Notes: generated by a model not told the origin, from the letters alone. A DNA stretch of 64,000 nt from Linepithema humile (GCF_040581485.1 NC_090132.1:22660911-22724910), one strand, 5' to 3'; positions 25,118 through 40,400 are shown, numbered from the stretch's first letter. Numbers and translations are program-made.

Positions 25118-28100
25118 GTGAGTTTACCAAACGCAGTAGCGGCGGCGAGAGAAAAAAAAATGAAAGGAACGAATGAGAGAAAGAGGGAGAGAAAGAAAGA
25201 GAGGGAAGATGAAAAGGAAGGTGGGAGGGAGAGGATAGGGAGAAACACTCTTTCGGTCACGGTGAATCTCCATCGAGACCTCTCTTTCTCTCTCTCTCTC
25301 TCTCCCCCCACTATCGATGTTTGTTAGGTATGCGTGTACGTCTTCTTGGACCCCGTCCAGGTCGGTATCTCGAGCGCCTGTTCGACGCGCGTTTGCCGTC
25401 TCTCGAGAATCTTTTCGACTGTGCGTTTCTCGCGAAAAGCCAAACTACTAAGGTCTACTTTGTGAAGAACTGGTCTGGAATCCATGTTTTTTTTCGCATT
25501 AGTGATCTTTGACCTTTTAAACCCAATTTCCATTTTATTCGAAACTTATACGTACGTAGTATTAATTTAAAATGGTCATTGGGATTTTATATTATTGCTG
25601 CAACAAAAAGACTTAATAATATAGAATTATTAAAATATTGGAGGATTTAACACCAAATTTGATTACGGTAGCTATGACAATTTGACAATAGCGCATTATA
25701 ATTTCGTAATGTGATAACAATAATTATATCATGATTTCAATTTGATTTCTGCTGCGCTCTCATATTCTGCTTCTAATTCAATATTTGCTGTCTTATTCAA
25801 AGAATCATAATTTTATTATGATTTCTAGTTGGATCTATCTAGCTCCAATATTCTCCGATCAAAATAAGGAATATATCTCCTGGGATATTATATCACTTTC
25901 GAGCTAATGCAAAATAGCACTATAGTTTATAATAACTACAGTGAATTAAATTTGTTTCCATAAAATAATTACCGCTGACAACTTTCTTTTCGATACCATT
26001 AATTATCTCTACTCTGGGATTAATTCTGTACTGATAAGGCTTGTCTGAGGAAACGTGTATGCAATATTACATTGTTCACGTTGATATACAATAGTAACTT
26101 CTTTATCTAATTTATAGTCAGAGTTGGAAAACGAGCATTACATAATTTGCATATTATATAATTTATTATTGGATTAAAAAAGTAATAATAAGTAAACTGT
26201 GTGTGATAATATAAATATAAAAATTGAAAAATTCTGAGAGAGAATTAATAGAAAAGTAAAATCTATACATATCCTATTTAGAAAACTTACATTTTATTCA
26301 AATAATTATTTTTATTTGTAAAGCATTGCGTCAATTTTTCTTTAATGATAATTTCTTGAAAAATCTACATTATATAGTATGTAGTTATCGTCTACGCTCA
26401 CATAGTAGCGATAACGTCAACAGTGTTCGCTGCAATCTCTCTTAGCCTATCAAATTTCCGCTAATAAAGAAGAATTTGATTATAGCTTTATTATGCCAAT
26501 TTATCGTTTTAGCGCTCTGAAGTTTACTTCTGTTTAGACAAGTATAACTTTATGAATGCGCGTGAGAAAATATAATAGTTCTCATTATATTCAAATGTAT
26601 ATGTATATTGCTCCAATGTGTCGTAAATTTTTACAGTTATTTTTGTAATTATCATAAAAATTTACGATAAAAATTGCTTCATCGTGATACATTTGAATCA
26701 TATTTGTAGACAAACATAAGAAAAGTCAAGAATCAATGACGCACAAAATAATACATATTACTAAAGTGGAAACATTAATGACGTAAGACATAACGTTATT
26801 AAGGATTGCGATCCGGCGATTGTTAGGTCACTAATTCTTTTTTTTTCTGTCGTTATATATCGACTTTGTTAGGTTGACCGAGAAAATAATGGGGACCCGG
26901 CTCGGTTCTCTCGCTCCGATTAAAGACGCCCTCCCTTCGTAGAACACGAGAGAGAAAAGAGCGCACTTGGTATCTACCGTGTAATCCGAGGATCACGCCT
27001 CTGTGATAATTTATATCTCTTACCCACGGTGAGGTTTAATCAGATCCTTAAAACAACGTTCGATGATTTAGAACGCGCGCTTGTGATAATTTCAATAGAA
27101 ACAGTATAAAAACACGTATAATTAGCGTCAATTAATTACTTTTAATATCGAACGATTATAGAAACATCGTAAAATTATTAACCAACGAATCACGTTCAGC
27201 TATTCGACAGTGTAAATCAATCATAGTTTTCCTACATAATTTTCCTACTTTCTATTTACGCGGAATTATCGTTGTAATGTAATTTTAATGTTTATTTAAT
27301 ATATGCGTTGTAACGCGGTGCAATATTTATTTTTTAATATATTTGCATAAAATATTTTACATTGTGTTCGTGCTTGAAAAAACTTCTTAACTTTTATTAT
27401 GCAGCGTCATTTTACTTGAGATACCATAAATCATCGATGGTCGTTTTGATCGGTTCGCTATCTAGCGCGCGAGCATCGGTGCGGAATCTGCGCAAGTTTG
27501 CACGCATAAACGATCCGACAAAGCGAACATCCTAACGAGCCGGCATAGTTGGTAGTCGAGCGGAGATTCCGTCAAGTTGCGCACACACGTGAGGCTATCA
27601 ACTACAAGGATAAGATACAAAGAACGCGCGAAGCACAGATAGATGTATAGATAGATTGATGGATAGATGGTGTATTATATGTCCTGGAACTCTTCAATCG
27701 CCGTTAGGAAACGAAAGAAAAGATACAGTAAACAGTTGGTGAAAAATGTTTACATTAATTGCATACAACACAAGTATCAGATAGCGATTTTTGCTAATAA
27801 TACACGATGATATGCTATTATATCGCTAGTAACAGCTGCGATAAGCAATCTATGATATCTTTAAGATTTACACGTTATTTCAAACGGGGAATTTGTCGAG
27901 TAACGGTTTGTTGACCAAAATATCAAGAGATTTATTCAAATAAGAGTAAATAATTTTTAATTAGTAAAATAATTCTTAAATATTAATATATATATATACA
28001 CCGTCTGTCATTCTCACACTCCGTGCTCTTTATATCTTACTCTCGCATTTCATTGTATCTCGACCCTAACATCTCACGCGATAATCCTTTTAATTCGATA

Positions 28101-31100
28101 TCGACGACTCGGTCGCGGACACAATCGCCCGACGATAAGGCGACCGTCTTATCAGCTGGACCACTCTCGCGTCACATTCGCGTCGCATATGAATGTTTCG
28201 CCGGGTACACCACGCTTCTCTGATCTTTCGAAGTCGCGTCTCATTATCGGCGATTATTAATCGACGCGTTAGACGTCGCGTTGTAACGAGATGCAAATGA
28301 GTTTCACGTGCGACGTCGCCGCGACCAGTTCACCGACTAAAGGAACGCGCGATGATTAAATGCGGGCCATTCGCTCGGAACGCTCGCAATCTCCTCTCTT
28401 CCACGCGCTTTTAATGTAAATTTAATAATTTTCAGTTCTTTTTTTTTTTCACTCTGCTGTTAAATATCTCGTTGTATTATGTGAAGAATTTTGTGTAGTA
28501 TTATTCTGAGAAAAAACACTCGTGTTAGAAACATGTATGTATATATTTATTACGGATTTGCATTTATATATTCTTCCAATCGCTCGACCGTCGGATATTA
28601 GCGCTTTGTTGCACCAAGTATTTTCATCATAACGTTCTCATAACTTCAGTAACGCTTATGCGCTTTCTGATGATATACTTTTATAATATATTTGTGTTTG
28701 GCTCTCAAATTGTCCTAAGTAAACTTTGAGAAGTTTACCAAGCAAACTTAACCTATAGTGGTATTTGAACAGCTATTAGTACTCTTGTACTTAAATAATT
28801 ATCACATTTAAGTAAATTCTCTAATTGCGTGTAATCGACGTCGCATATCGAGAAGCGCTAACGCTTTTACCCTTCGCTACGACCTTGCACGTCGAAATGA
28901 TCCGGCAATTTATTTCCGGCATTGTTGTAATATTACGTCTACTTATATTTCTCATTTCTAATACCGTATTCCGTCGTATTTTACTGTGTCTCGGCCTCAA
29001 GATGTACAGACCGATGCCGGCTGGCTGGTCGCTGACCCTCACTCCGAGTGGCGGTGTACGCTCTTGTATAATAAACCGAATTCGATCGCGGGAAACACGC
29101 GCCGAGCGGACTTTTCCTAGATCTCTCCGTCGTACATTGCCGGTAAAGATAGCGAGGGAGATATATACTGAGCGCGCCTATGTCGTTTTTCATTCACTAC
29201 TTGCGCGCGCGCGTAATAATTTATATTTCCACCCCCGGCTGTGGAAAAGCTGTGCATACTGTCGCGGAACACATGTGCATTGATCGATCGATCGCGCACA
29301 CGGCGAAACGTCGATTTCGCGTCGAGGTGGTAAGACGGTGACAGCGCGCGCTTGACGGCGAGAAAAAAACTTTGTTATTCCGTGAACTAAGGAACACAGT
29401 CCGAGCTTTTGTTTCGCGTTCGCGCACGATAGCGAACAACACCATTCACTGCGAATCGGTCTTTTCCTTTGTTATTCATGAGAATGAATTATTTTACGTA
29501 AAGGTAGCAAATAATTTCAATGAAACTTGTGTTAGGAATATCCCAAAATATTAATTAAAGAAGATGATTATATCGCAAACTTTAAGGATTAAATGAAAGA
29601 TATGGAAGCAAAACTCACATCTTTCAATTTTTAAGTATATATATATATATATAAACGCTTTGCGCAACAATCGCGAATGTTGCGCGCTTGGAAAATAAAC
29701 AGATTCACAACCTATAGTTTGATCGCGGCGCATCATATGACGTATCTGGCAAGCGGGTGTATACGTAAAAACGCTGATTTTAACTCACTGTTCTAATTCT
29801 AACCCTTCCCGGACTATATTTACTAAAGCTTTTCCCATTCATCGCGAACACGCGATGTGTCGTTATATGAATTAACGCGAAACTGCGCGGCGCGTCACTG
29901 CCCCATTATTTTCGTCGCGCTTTATTTTACACCGTTCCTTGCATCAAGATCGCGTTCCATAATCGCGCACGCACGAGACGCGATCTGATCGTGCGGATTA
30001 CTGAAGAACGCAATGCCGCCCTTTAAAGCTCATTCCGTTTCCCGACTTGCGTTTAGACTGGTGGATGAAACGAGTGCTATACGATCTTTATTGATTAATA
30101 GCTTTTAATTGTACTCGCAATAATGAAATGTTACGTAAGTTAAAGAAATGAAAGAGAAAATATGAAATTAATTAGCGCTAAAAAAGTAACCTTTTTAAAC
30201 ATAAACGGACAAGTTGAGTGGCGATTGAAAATACATCTGTAAAAATGGACAAAATTAAAGTGGAAAGAGAGTTATAACATATCAATATAACAGCTTTGTG
30301 AAATGTCATTTCTCTTGAATTTAAATGAGTTTTTGGAGGTTCAATCATGTTACAAAATGCAGGCATCTTATCCGCTTATGTTGGAAGATTAACTTATCTG
30401 GTTGTACATTAATCTCTTTGGACGACACCGACGTATTGCAAAAACGATAAAGATGGACGTTTATTGTTACACGTAATTATACATCGAACATGTATCATGG
30501 GATGTCGAACGTATGACAGGAACATGGTACAGGGACGATGCGAAACGCTTTGTCACGTATGTAGCAGTTGTGTTACGTCTCGCTTACATAACGCAACCGT
30601 GTGTTCGGTGGAATTAGCGCGATCAGCGGTATGTAAGAAAAGATATATGCTTCGAGACACTGCCGCTTCCAACCTCGCGTGGTCCCCGCAGATCACCGCG
30701 TCTGATAACGTGTGCAAATTTCATTAATATTTAAACAGCTTTCGGCCGAAGCTACTGTTGCCGTAATCGAGCCGCTAGAGATATATTGTTGAAATTGCGA
30801 CGTCACAACTTTATACGCACGGACGAGACTCGATCGATGATTTCTTCTCGTCAGTGTTGCTGAGTCAATTTTGTTTTCTACTGTTACCCGGCATTTTCAT
30901 GCATATTTTATAGACATCTTTTATTTCTGTGTTTTCTCATCTAAAGCAAAGATTTTTAAAACTTTTTTTTTGATCCGTCTTGTTAAAAATATCTTGTAGT
31001 TTTTTAATTATAATATAATTATTCCTGAAAAGATATTTTCAATAACAAGAAATACTTTCTTAATCTCATGTCTCACAATTTTACTCACAAATTCCGTTGG

Positions 31101-32148
31101 TTGTAAATTAATATTTAAATATATTTTAATTTATACGCATAGTCTTACTGATATTTACATGTCCGTAACTCATACAATGTTACTTAAGCGACATTTAATA
31201 AGTTAAAAAGATGCGTCAGACATATCTTTTCTCGCGTACTTTTCTTGCGCGTACGCCACTGCCGAAGAATCGCGTCGTACAATGTTAATCACGTCCTCGT
31301 TGCTGATCGATAAGGGCCGATCGATCGCGAATTACTCCCGGGGGCCAAAGAGACCACAACGATCGTGGAAGATGAAAATTCCAGAACCGGCGGCCGGGTT
31401 ATAACAACGTTCCATCTGCCATTCGCTTCCGTTCGCACGCCTCGATTAATCGCGCTTCTCTATCATCAAGACATTACTGGCGCCGAGCCCCGTGTTTGTG
31501 TGTGCGTACGTGACTCGCACACCACTCTCGCAGACTTTACTTCGCGGCAGGACAGCGGGCGCGCGCGCTCGGGGGAAGGGGAGAGCACCTGTGCAAGGTT
31601 GAAGAGTACACCACGACCACTCCTTGTTTGTCGCAACCTGTTAACGCGCCGCCTGTTCGCGTTGTAGCCGGCGCAACCCTTCTCGTCGTTCAACCGACGG
31701 GAAAACTTTAGGGCGTGTAATCCCCGCCGACCGACCCGTACTGTGATCATCCCGGATTATCGTTCTTCGTCGTTTCTCAAATCCGCTATTGAAGCCGGCC
31801 GAGACCCGTGCCGCCGGGAAATCGATCCGCTGACGCAGATCGCTCGTCGAGCGAATAATGCCACTGGTGGTGGAAGTAGTGGTGGTGGCTGATGGTTGTG
31901 GTAGTGGTTGCACCCCGTATAATCGGATCCCTCCACGAGGGCCTTTTCCCTTCGTCACCGCGTATCACTCCCTGCTGTTGTTGCATTGCGTGCCGCGCAA
32001 CACTCAACGCGCGTATGCATTTAGCATCACGGATGAATATAAGGACTTGGCTTATTCATTAGCTTCGCGCGGGACGCCACGAGCAACAGATCCCTGAATT
32101 ACATCTAAAATGTCGCGACTTGTTTACGAAACGATTGCTACTCCGTTC

Positions 32149-32256
<108 letters not shown>

Positions 32257-32320
32257 AAAAGATATAATGTATAAAAATATCTTAATGTAAAAGATGATAG
32301 TATATGGGAGATCGAATCAA

Positions 32321-32587
32321 ATGGAAAAAATATCGTTGTTCTTCGCTATATTTTTATTAAGAGATATCACAGTATACAGCGTTGGGGATTTTGTAGATGA
32401 ATGGAAGGATTGTTATAATCCTTATGAAAAAGCTTGTTTTCATTCGAAAAGTTGTTTAGCCATCGAACAAAACTGTCACTCGCGTCAAACGCGAAGACTA
32501 ATAAAAGGCCGCATGAACAACGTCAATAATATGACTTGCATCTATGCCACCGAGATCGAGTTTGTTGTACGTCGAAATCTAAAATAA
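32321..32587 (+). CDS. Candidate small secreted Cys-containing protein (unrecognised)
   Basis: From the ATG at 32321 an 88-residue frame begins MEKISLFFAIFLL, a basic start followed by a hydrophobic stretch like a signal peptide, then a segment with four cysteines spaced C-x7-C-x5-C-x6-C (WKDCYNPYEKAC onwards) and a fifth Cys near the end. An in-frame ATG lies nine codons upstream (32294). I do not recognise a family. It sits just after a long AG tract, inside the presumed Mef2 5' intron, and its codon use is AT-rich like the background. It could be a short intronic gene, the first exon of one, a gene remnant, or chance. No promoter or poly(A) signal was identified with confidence. Confidence 0.25.
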   Translation: MEKISLFFAIFLLRDITVYSVGDFVDEWKDCYNPYEKACFHSKSCLAIEQNCHSRQTRRLIKGRMNNVNNMTCIYATEIEFVVRRNLK

Positions 32588-35500
32588 ATTTTTTCCAAGT
32601 GAAATTATACAAATTATAATTGCAAATAATTATTATCTCTTTCATACGTTCTCGTTTCAATATTGTTGAGGCCTCATCGCGCTCTGCATTTGGCTTTTTT
32701 ATCATTCTTATCTTTTTTTCGTAAACACCTATATTAATGGTTTTTAAAAATCTTAAGAGTTTAGGAAAAAAACGTAAGCCAAGTAAAAAGATACAATTCG
32801 TCGCATACATAATGCGTCGCTTTTATCAGCAGCTATGTTACGTACTCGCATCATTATTTTCCTAGTCGATCGTTTGTATGGTAATGTTACGCAGTCGAAT
32901 TGCCGACACGTGCCATATTTTAGAGCGCACATATCTCGCCAATGTCACGCGACTGTCTATTTTTCACAAATTCAGAAATCCTTTCACCGCGTCTGACCTT
33001 CGTCACGGCTCATTCATATCAATGGCGATAAAATTCTTGCGCTAACAACATCGTCGGCGAAATACTTTATCGGCAGCGCGGTAATTGCACGATTAGACGT
33101 TGCACTGTGAGGTAATAATTCAAATCTCCAGGTTATATCATCAGATCATCTTTCTTTAAATTCTCAAGTATTTGTGCTCTGTTAAGTATCGAGTCGTTCT
33201 GTCGTGCATCCTTGTTCTCGCAAAAATTATTTTGTCAAAAGCACAGGAAGTGCATGAATAAAACATCAGACATATTCAGAGAATAAAATAATCTTGACGC
33301 AAGCATACAATACGTAAATATTTAAAAAAGACAAAATAGTACGAATAATCTAAAAGCTTGCTATTTTTAGCTACTTTAATTATCTACGCAGTTTTACTTG
33401 ACTTTATAATCATTCTAATCTGATCGAAAGTATAATGCAGCTGTACATATGATAAATTTGCGTTAAACAATACTTTTGATAAGCGTTCCGATAAACTTTT
33501 CGAAATCTGCCACTTTTTGTGCCATTTGCGGACCATTTGTGCTCAAGTATCCTGTACCCAAGATACTTAAAGTGAGATAATTGCATATTACGAGCCTCTT
33601 GTTTCAATTTCGTTTCAATTTGTTCAAATATGCGTGAGGTAGAACGTAGTAGCGTAGCTTTTAAACGAGGCACAAAGGTCTTCATCTATTAAGGGCGAAA
33701 GGAGAAGTTCCGACAGCGCGGAACGCCATACCAGCCTGCCGCATCGATCGCATATTACGCATTTAGGACACAGTACATATCGTATATTACACATTCAGGA
33801 CACGGTAATGGCATTGAAGTAATAATCGTCTCCTTCATTAGCCTCGAGAGACACGCATCGCTGGTCTATCGAATTTTTCTCACAAGCCTGATACTTCGAG
33901 GTAGGAAAATACGTCTTCTTAGAACACATATTTCTTATTTATCGAAAGCAACAAATGCCCAAAATTGCCGTTTCCAAATACAATTGAATATTTCGGAAAA
34001 ATTGATTAATTCGCTGACCGATGCGTTAAATAAAGTAAAAAAGTTGGGGCGCGAAGTTTTACGTTGTTTTAAATCGATTTGACTTCTTTGCAATTTTATG
34101 AATTAACTCTGTGTATATAATATTGTTGTAAATGATCCGGTATAGGGCAAATCCTGGGAACTTTTTCCTTCAAAGGAGAAGGGGCATTTCACGCGTTACA
34201 TTTTCACCACATTAGCGATGGATCGAAGCAATTAACGCTATCTGCTTCAATACGGCATATGGTTGCAAGAGATAAAGGAATCGCTTTCTATTTCCCAGCT
34301 GACGTCACTGCCGATCTCGTAGCGTGCTGTGTGCGCGAATATAAAGGCTCCTTCAATTGCTTTAATTACTTAGACACCGATGCTTTGGAATACCATTTTG
34401 TAGAAAGGAGAACTTTATTTTCTGTAGTGTACAATTAGCAATTAGCAATTCCCGCCGTGATCTTCCTTTCTTTTCATGATAGCTGATGTATCAGTAGCCG
34501 CGCAATTTTTCGATTAAATTTCTCAACAAGTCGGCAGTCCACTTTTTCTTTAAATGCAAATCCAGTTAAGTATTATTTATTTACTTTTTAAGGTTTTATC
34601 ATTGAAAATTTTAATAGCTGAACTTCATTTTCCTAAATTTTCATTATTTGTGAAAAGTACCCGGCTTACGTGGTGCCTTTTTGTCTCCTTGTTGGAAAAT
34701 TATTTTTACTTTTAATGTTAAATTATTTTACAACAACTTAATTAAATCAACTTTGTTATTCTGTTCGGATCTATTTGACCCGGTTTTATTTTTCAAATGC
34801 GATAACTCCGCACGCATTTCATGCCGATAATTTTAAAGTTTACATTTGATTAAATCCACATTATCGAGACACGAGGCAATTATTTAATCTCGAACGACAT
34901 CGAATTGTGCAAAGTACGAACAGACCGGCATAGGGTCGGATTCCTTTTCCTTTTTCGAAAATTGCAGGGAGATGAATGCGCATCCCTTGCGCCATTACGT
35001 GCGATAATATCCATGCGTGAAAGCGTCGAAGGTGAATGAACGTCGTCGATTACTCGTGCGCTTGTCACGTCAATCGTCGATAATAAAATTGCAGACGCGA
35101 CGTTGTTTAGTACATTTCGCATCCGCGCGCACTTGCAGCGACCGAAAGCAATTTAAATAACGCGCAATGAGTCATCGTCATCATCATCGTGCGATTAGCG
35201 TGAGCTTTTACGCCGCTGTTCTTTCTCTTTCTCTCTCACGCGGATTGCGCGAAATTCTTTCGTTGTTGTTGTTGGATCATTTCTCACGCCGTCGTTATCG
35301 CTTAGGCGAGAGGAGATAAGATCTTTTTAATTCGATGCTACTGCAAGACACGCGCGCTTGATTCCTCGCCATCTTAAACTTCATCTTTTTAACATCTTTG
35401 AATTAATAAAGTCTTATATTTTTAATTGTATTTTTCTTATAAATTCTTCTAAATTTTTAATTACAGACTGGAAAAATAAAATACATAAATTTTTTCTTAA

Positions 35501-37400
35501 CTTATCGCGAAATAAATTTGTTTTATGAATTCTCATAGCTAAACTATTGAAAATAGATAGTCTTTCTTCCGGAACACCCGCTATATCTCGTGTTCTTAAA
35601 TTATAGGAGAAAATTCAGTTATTTCGTTATCTTTGAATAATTGTTTTTTGTGTATATACAAAACCATTTTATCATGAATTAGTAAGGCGAGCAACTGATG
35701 GGACTTTAAAATTATACACTATTTAATCGATTTTGTTTGTGCCTCGAAAGTCGTGTTATATAAATCTTTTTGTTGAGCGAGTCTCTCGAGATGTTTTGAC
35801 GTTATGGTGTTATTGACTCTCTGATGAGATGTTAAGAGAATAAGTTAATTGAAACGTCAATTATGCAAAAGCATGCGTGAAGTTAAAGAGTTAATATCGA
35901 AGTTTACTCGCAATGCAAATTCGTTGACCCAGAGCTTATTTTTCGCTCTTAAAAACACCCACCGGCTTAAATTAGTTCCCCTTCCTCTCGGCACACTGAC
36001 GATTTATTTGTGGGGCCCGAAACGTTTAATTCGGTCGCACTTGCAGCTAATTCTACACCGTACCGTAATAGTTCCGTATTTATAGTATATTACGGTAATA
36101 TTGTACTCGTTTATTTACCGTCCGAGATATTGTCCATCGTTGCGACATTTGGAATGTATTGTATTGATAATATTATCAGGTCTGATTTTGGATAACGCAT
36201 TGAAAATTGATGTAGCTGACAATTCGATAGCGGGAAAAAGGAACATTTGCGAATAAGATTTATGACACAGATTTATTACACAGATTTGTACTAGATGTTA
36301 AAAATACATACTACATATTAACAATCAATAAACGATCGGTTGGCATGGATTAAAAATACTACATTGATACATAAAAATCTAACTTAAATTCAGAAGAGAT
36401 GTAATTAAAATTGAACAATTTAGAAAATTAAAAAAAAATTTTTTTTATATTTGTTACATTTTTATGTTTGATATTAATTACTGTAATGATCGCTTTTAAA
36501 ACTTGAGTTATTTTATGATAGTTGTTACGTTAAAAGTCGTCAGTGATGCTATTAGCGCCAGTAATTTTTTCATGAAACTTTGGATAGAAACTGATAGAAA
36601 CATTTTAAGGAAAATACTTGTTGCAAAATAAATATGCACACATTTATCTTAATTTACTTAAAAATTTAATTATATTAGCTCGTTCGTGTGGTGCTCAATT
36701 ATCAATTTCAATTGAAAACCACGTTCTCCCATAACAACGTCGCGCACGACACGTCGTTCCCTTTTATTCCGCTTGAAAGCCGCAATCTCGCAGTGGTAAA
36801 CGATTCGACACTTTGTTTGCCGGTCCGTGGGCTCTGAAGCACATACCAGCGGCGCTTTGCGAACTTGTTCGCACGCACAGCATTGGAATCGATACGTGAA
36901 AGTGACACGCGCACGAGTTTCCATTGAATATTAGGTTTTAAAGCGCGGTCCAGTTCTGTCGCTCTCTACAAACTGTCGTGTTTATTATCGCTCGCTTTTG
37001 CCATGGCATCCATATGAGCCTTGTGCGAAACGCATTAAATCCCGAAGCCGAGTGAGATTTTTTTTTAATAAAACGGCTCTATCGCCTGGTAACTTTTTTT
37101 TTTTGTTGAAAGATCGCTTGTGAAAAGCTCTGAATCTACACTTTTCGGATCAAGTATTAAAACTAAACTTGCTAGCACTGTATTTTGTACTTGAGCATAA
37201 ATTTTATTTACGCTTCCAATCTCTTGTTATGATTATATTTTTTGATTTGCCACAGAAAAAATAGCCAGAGAAACATTACACAAAAAAACAAAAACTTGAA
37301 TCTTTTTATTATATTAATAAATTTTTAGTGTGAAAGAATTATAGATACATATAACTCTGAGTAATAAATAAATATGTTGTGTTCTCTTTTTTTGTTACAG

Positions 37401-37463
37401 TGTTCTTAATATTCCATCCAGTGATTTGGAAGATTTATCTCTTATCCAAGACGTGGTGCAACA
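37401..37463 (+). other. Mef2: Mef2 5' untranslated part of the start-codon exon
   Basis: A pyrimidine-rich acceptor ending TTTTTTTGTTACAG at 37400 precedes 63 bases of leader and then the ATG. This shows that at least one upstream non-coding exon is spliced onto the first coding exon, as in other insect Mef2 genes. The best donor candidate I see upstream is at 25118. Confidence 0.7.
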
Positions 37464-40400
37464 ATGGGTCGAAAGAAGATTCAGATTTCACGTATCACAG
37501 ACGAACGGAATCGTCAGGTAATTATAAACATTCCAATCAAACTTGTTTTTTGTTTACGTAAAAATTTAACGCTAATTGCAATTAGTATATCGTACACTTT
37601 CGAGAATTGTAACAACTTCAAAGGTTTCCTTACGTTTGATTTCTATAAGGAAACATGAAAAAGCGATTGAAGCATCATGTGTCGCTATTTTAAACAGATA
37701 TCTAAATACTATTTACTTTTGCTTTCTCACGTAAAATATATATAACATTCTCATCATTATGTTGCATAATTAAGATAATGATCTTGAACAAATATAGTAA
37801 TTATAGATTAGATCTGTTGTTTCTAATTATTGTTCTTTTACACTTTCTGCGCTGAAAATAAATATGTATTTGCAGTTTGAAAAGAGCAAGGTGAAATGCA
37901 AATGTAGCTAAATTGATTTTAATTATATAATTCTATGAAACCTTATAATTAATCAGATATGAGAAATATTCGATGGCTATTTAAAAAAAATAACCTTAAC
38001 GGCTTAAAAATCTCGCTGAAGTTCACCTTCGATGCGCCCCTCTCTTTTTTTATGCGACAGGTGACCTTTAACAAAAGGAAATTCGGCGTGATGAAGAAGG
38101 CGTACGAATTGTCAGTGCTGTGCGACTGCGAGATTGCACTGATTATCTTCAGTTCGAGCAACAAGCTGTACCAGTATGCGAGCACCGACATGGACAAGGT
38201 TCTCCTCAAGTACACTGAGTACAACGAACCCCACGAGTCCCTCACCAACAAGAATATTATCGAGGTGAGTCCATTTATCCGCTACGGATTCTCAGGATGA
38301 ACGAGGATGCGCCAGCGAGTCCGAGGATCGAAGCATTGAGACAATCAACGCTAATTTTTTGCAATCTTCTTTCTAAAAGTTCCGAGGGAAAAATATATAT
38401 CTCGCACTCGTAGTTCCAGATATGCCAAGGTCAAGATGTACAGCAATATACATATATAGGGTGTACCGAAAGAGCTTACTCTAAGTCATAAATGATAAAA
38501 ATCCGAAGATTTAGAAACTTTCTTAATGTTGGAAGATTAATAATTTTTGAATTGCGAGTTATTGCAAATTAAATATCAAGTGCACATGGATATCAAGATC
38601 CTTTTTCAAAGAGTATGCTCAAATATTTTCCATTTTGATATTAATTTAATTAACAATTGATATTATATATTTAATCCAAGGCTTATAATTTATTATATCA
38701 AATATCGAGATATTCAAAATTGACAACTAAACAGATATTTCAATATTTAAAAAAAAATATGTATAGTATGCTACATGTGTGTGTGTTGCGACACGTTTAC
38801 TCGCGCATACAAGTTACATTTTGGTTTTACGCACTGAGCTTTTAAGAAAAATTTTAGAACATTGATTTTTTGCCTTCTTTATTTAATTATATTATAGATG
38901 TCGGTGAATTACGTAAGAAACAACCGACATTTTATATATTTGCGAGCAATATATCATGCATAAGTATTTGTGCCGTCATTTGTTGGATGCAATTTGATTT
39001 TGATGCGAGCAATGTAATCTTTTTTTTTTTTCCTGCGTGAAACGTAATTGCGAGAGTAAACCGGGTAGAATAAGAAGCGCGCGTCTTGGTGTTAAATTAA
39101 CGTGCATGTGAAGGTTGAGTGCCCTCGGGCGGTGTGGTCACGTGAACCTGTCTGCTGACACTTGCAGGCGCTCAACAAGAAGGAACATAAGGGTGCCATG
39201 TCTCCGGAGAGTCCGGAACCCGATGCAATCGAATACAATCTTACCCCGCGCACCGAGGCCAAATATACGAAGATCGATGAAGAATTTCAAATGATGATGC
39301 AGAGGCACCAGCACAATGGCAGCAGGGTAAATATTCAAATCAGTTAAATGTCAGTCGTATCGAGCACAATTCATATTCAAGTAAAAGTTACAGCTTTTTT
39401 GTTGTATTTATTATTTGCATTTATGTAAAACATGCGACATGTCGTGATTACCTTGTTTTTCCCAAAGTTTTATATTGTTACAGAACATGAATATAGTTTT
39501 GTTTTATAACAATTTTTAAAGTAAAAAGGCTCAAAATAAGTCTCTCATCGAAAATAAAATTTGATTTTAAATTAAATCACTTGGTTCTATTTATATTAAG
39601 ATCATCCAAACAAGTTAAGGTTTTATCTTTGTCTTTGCCAAAATGACATGTGAATATTCTGCTTTATTTAAAATCTTATCGCATGACCTGTCATACGTCA
39701 GACACAGGTCAATTTTTCTAAGCGTAGTTTGCAATTATTTTTGTACTTATTTTTCTGCAGAAAGAAAGAAGACGTATGCGGTAAGGATTTTGTTTTAATT
39801 TTTTCACAAAAAATTTTTGTAGCGGTTATGAAATTTTTAAATGCTCTATTACGATGGAAAATCAAAAGCAAACGGACTTTTTTGAAAGGAATTGAGTCTT
39901 TAAATATCTTTAGTCTTGAGTCTTTATTTTTTGACTTACTCTCGTATTTTTAAGTACATTAATGTAAATGTATGATAAAATTATGCACTTTATTGTAATT
40001 TTTTTCTATTATATTTTGTAATTCTAGTTATGCCTCTTTAATTTCATTATAAATATATGCTATAATCGAAATTAGATTATTATATAATTTATAATTTTAT
40101 AAGAATTTGTCTAATCACATTTTAACAGAAATATCTTTTAATTAAATTTATGGATAATAGAATCTAATATAAATTGAATCTTAACTTTATTTGAATAAAA
40201 CAGTCGAGACTATTGAATTACTTTATAGAAAATTATTCTCGTGTCTTAAGTCATGCTTATCAATATGATTAATACTTAATCATTATATTTCAATAGCGCT
40301 GCTTCCGTTCCGTAACTTAAAGAAATATATTTGCGTTTGTACGCATTTCATTGCGTTACTTGCAGTTGCAATGAAATGTACATGTTGGCAAATTACAAAT

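Noticed and set aside
24430..25311. 293-codon open frame on the minus strand
   Set aside because: Arg/Ser/Leu-rich translation of CpG-rich and CT-rich sequence with no domain; it overlaps the probable + strand 5' exon, and several other frames are open there too.
28825..29283. 152-codon + strand ORF
   Set aside because: Overlapped by other open frames; no domain; the hydrophobic part is compositional.
30464..30727. Cys-rich 87-codon ORF
   Set aside because: Cysteines are irregularly spaced, there is no signal peptide, and no splice or promoter context was found.
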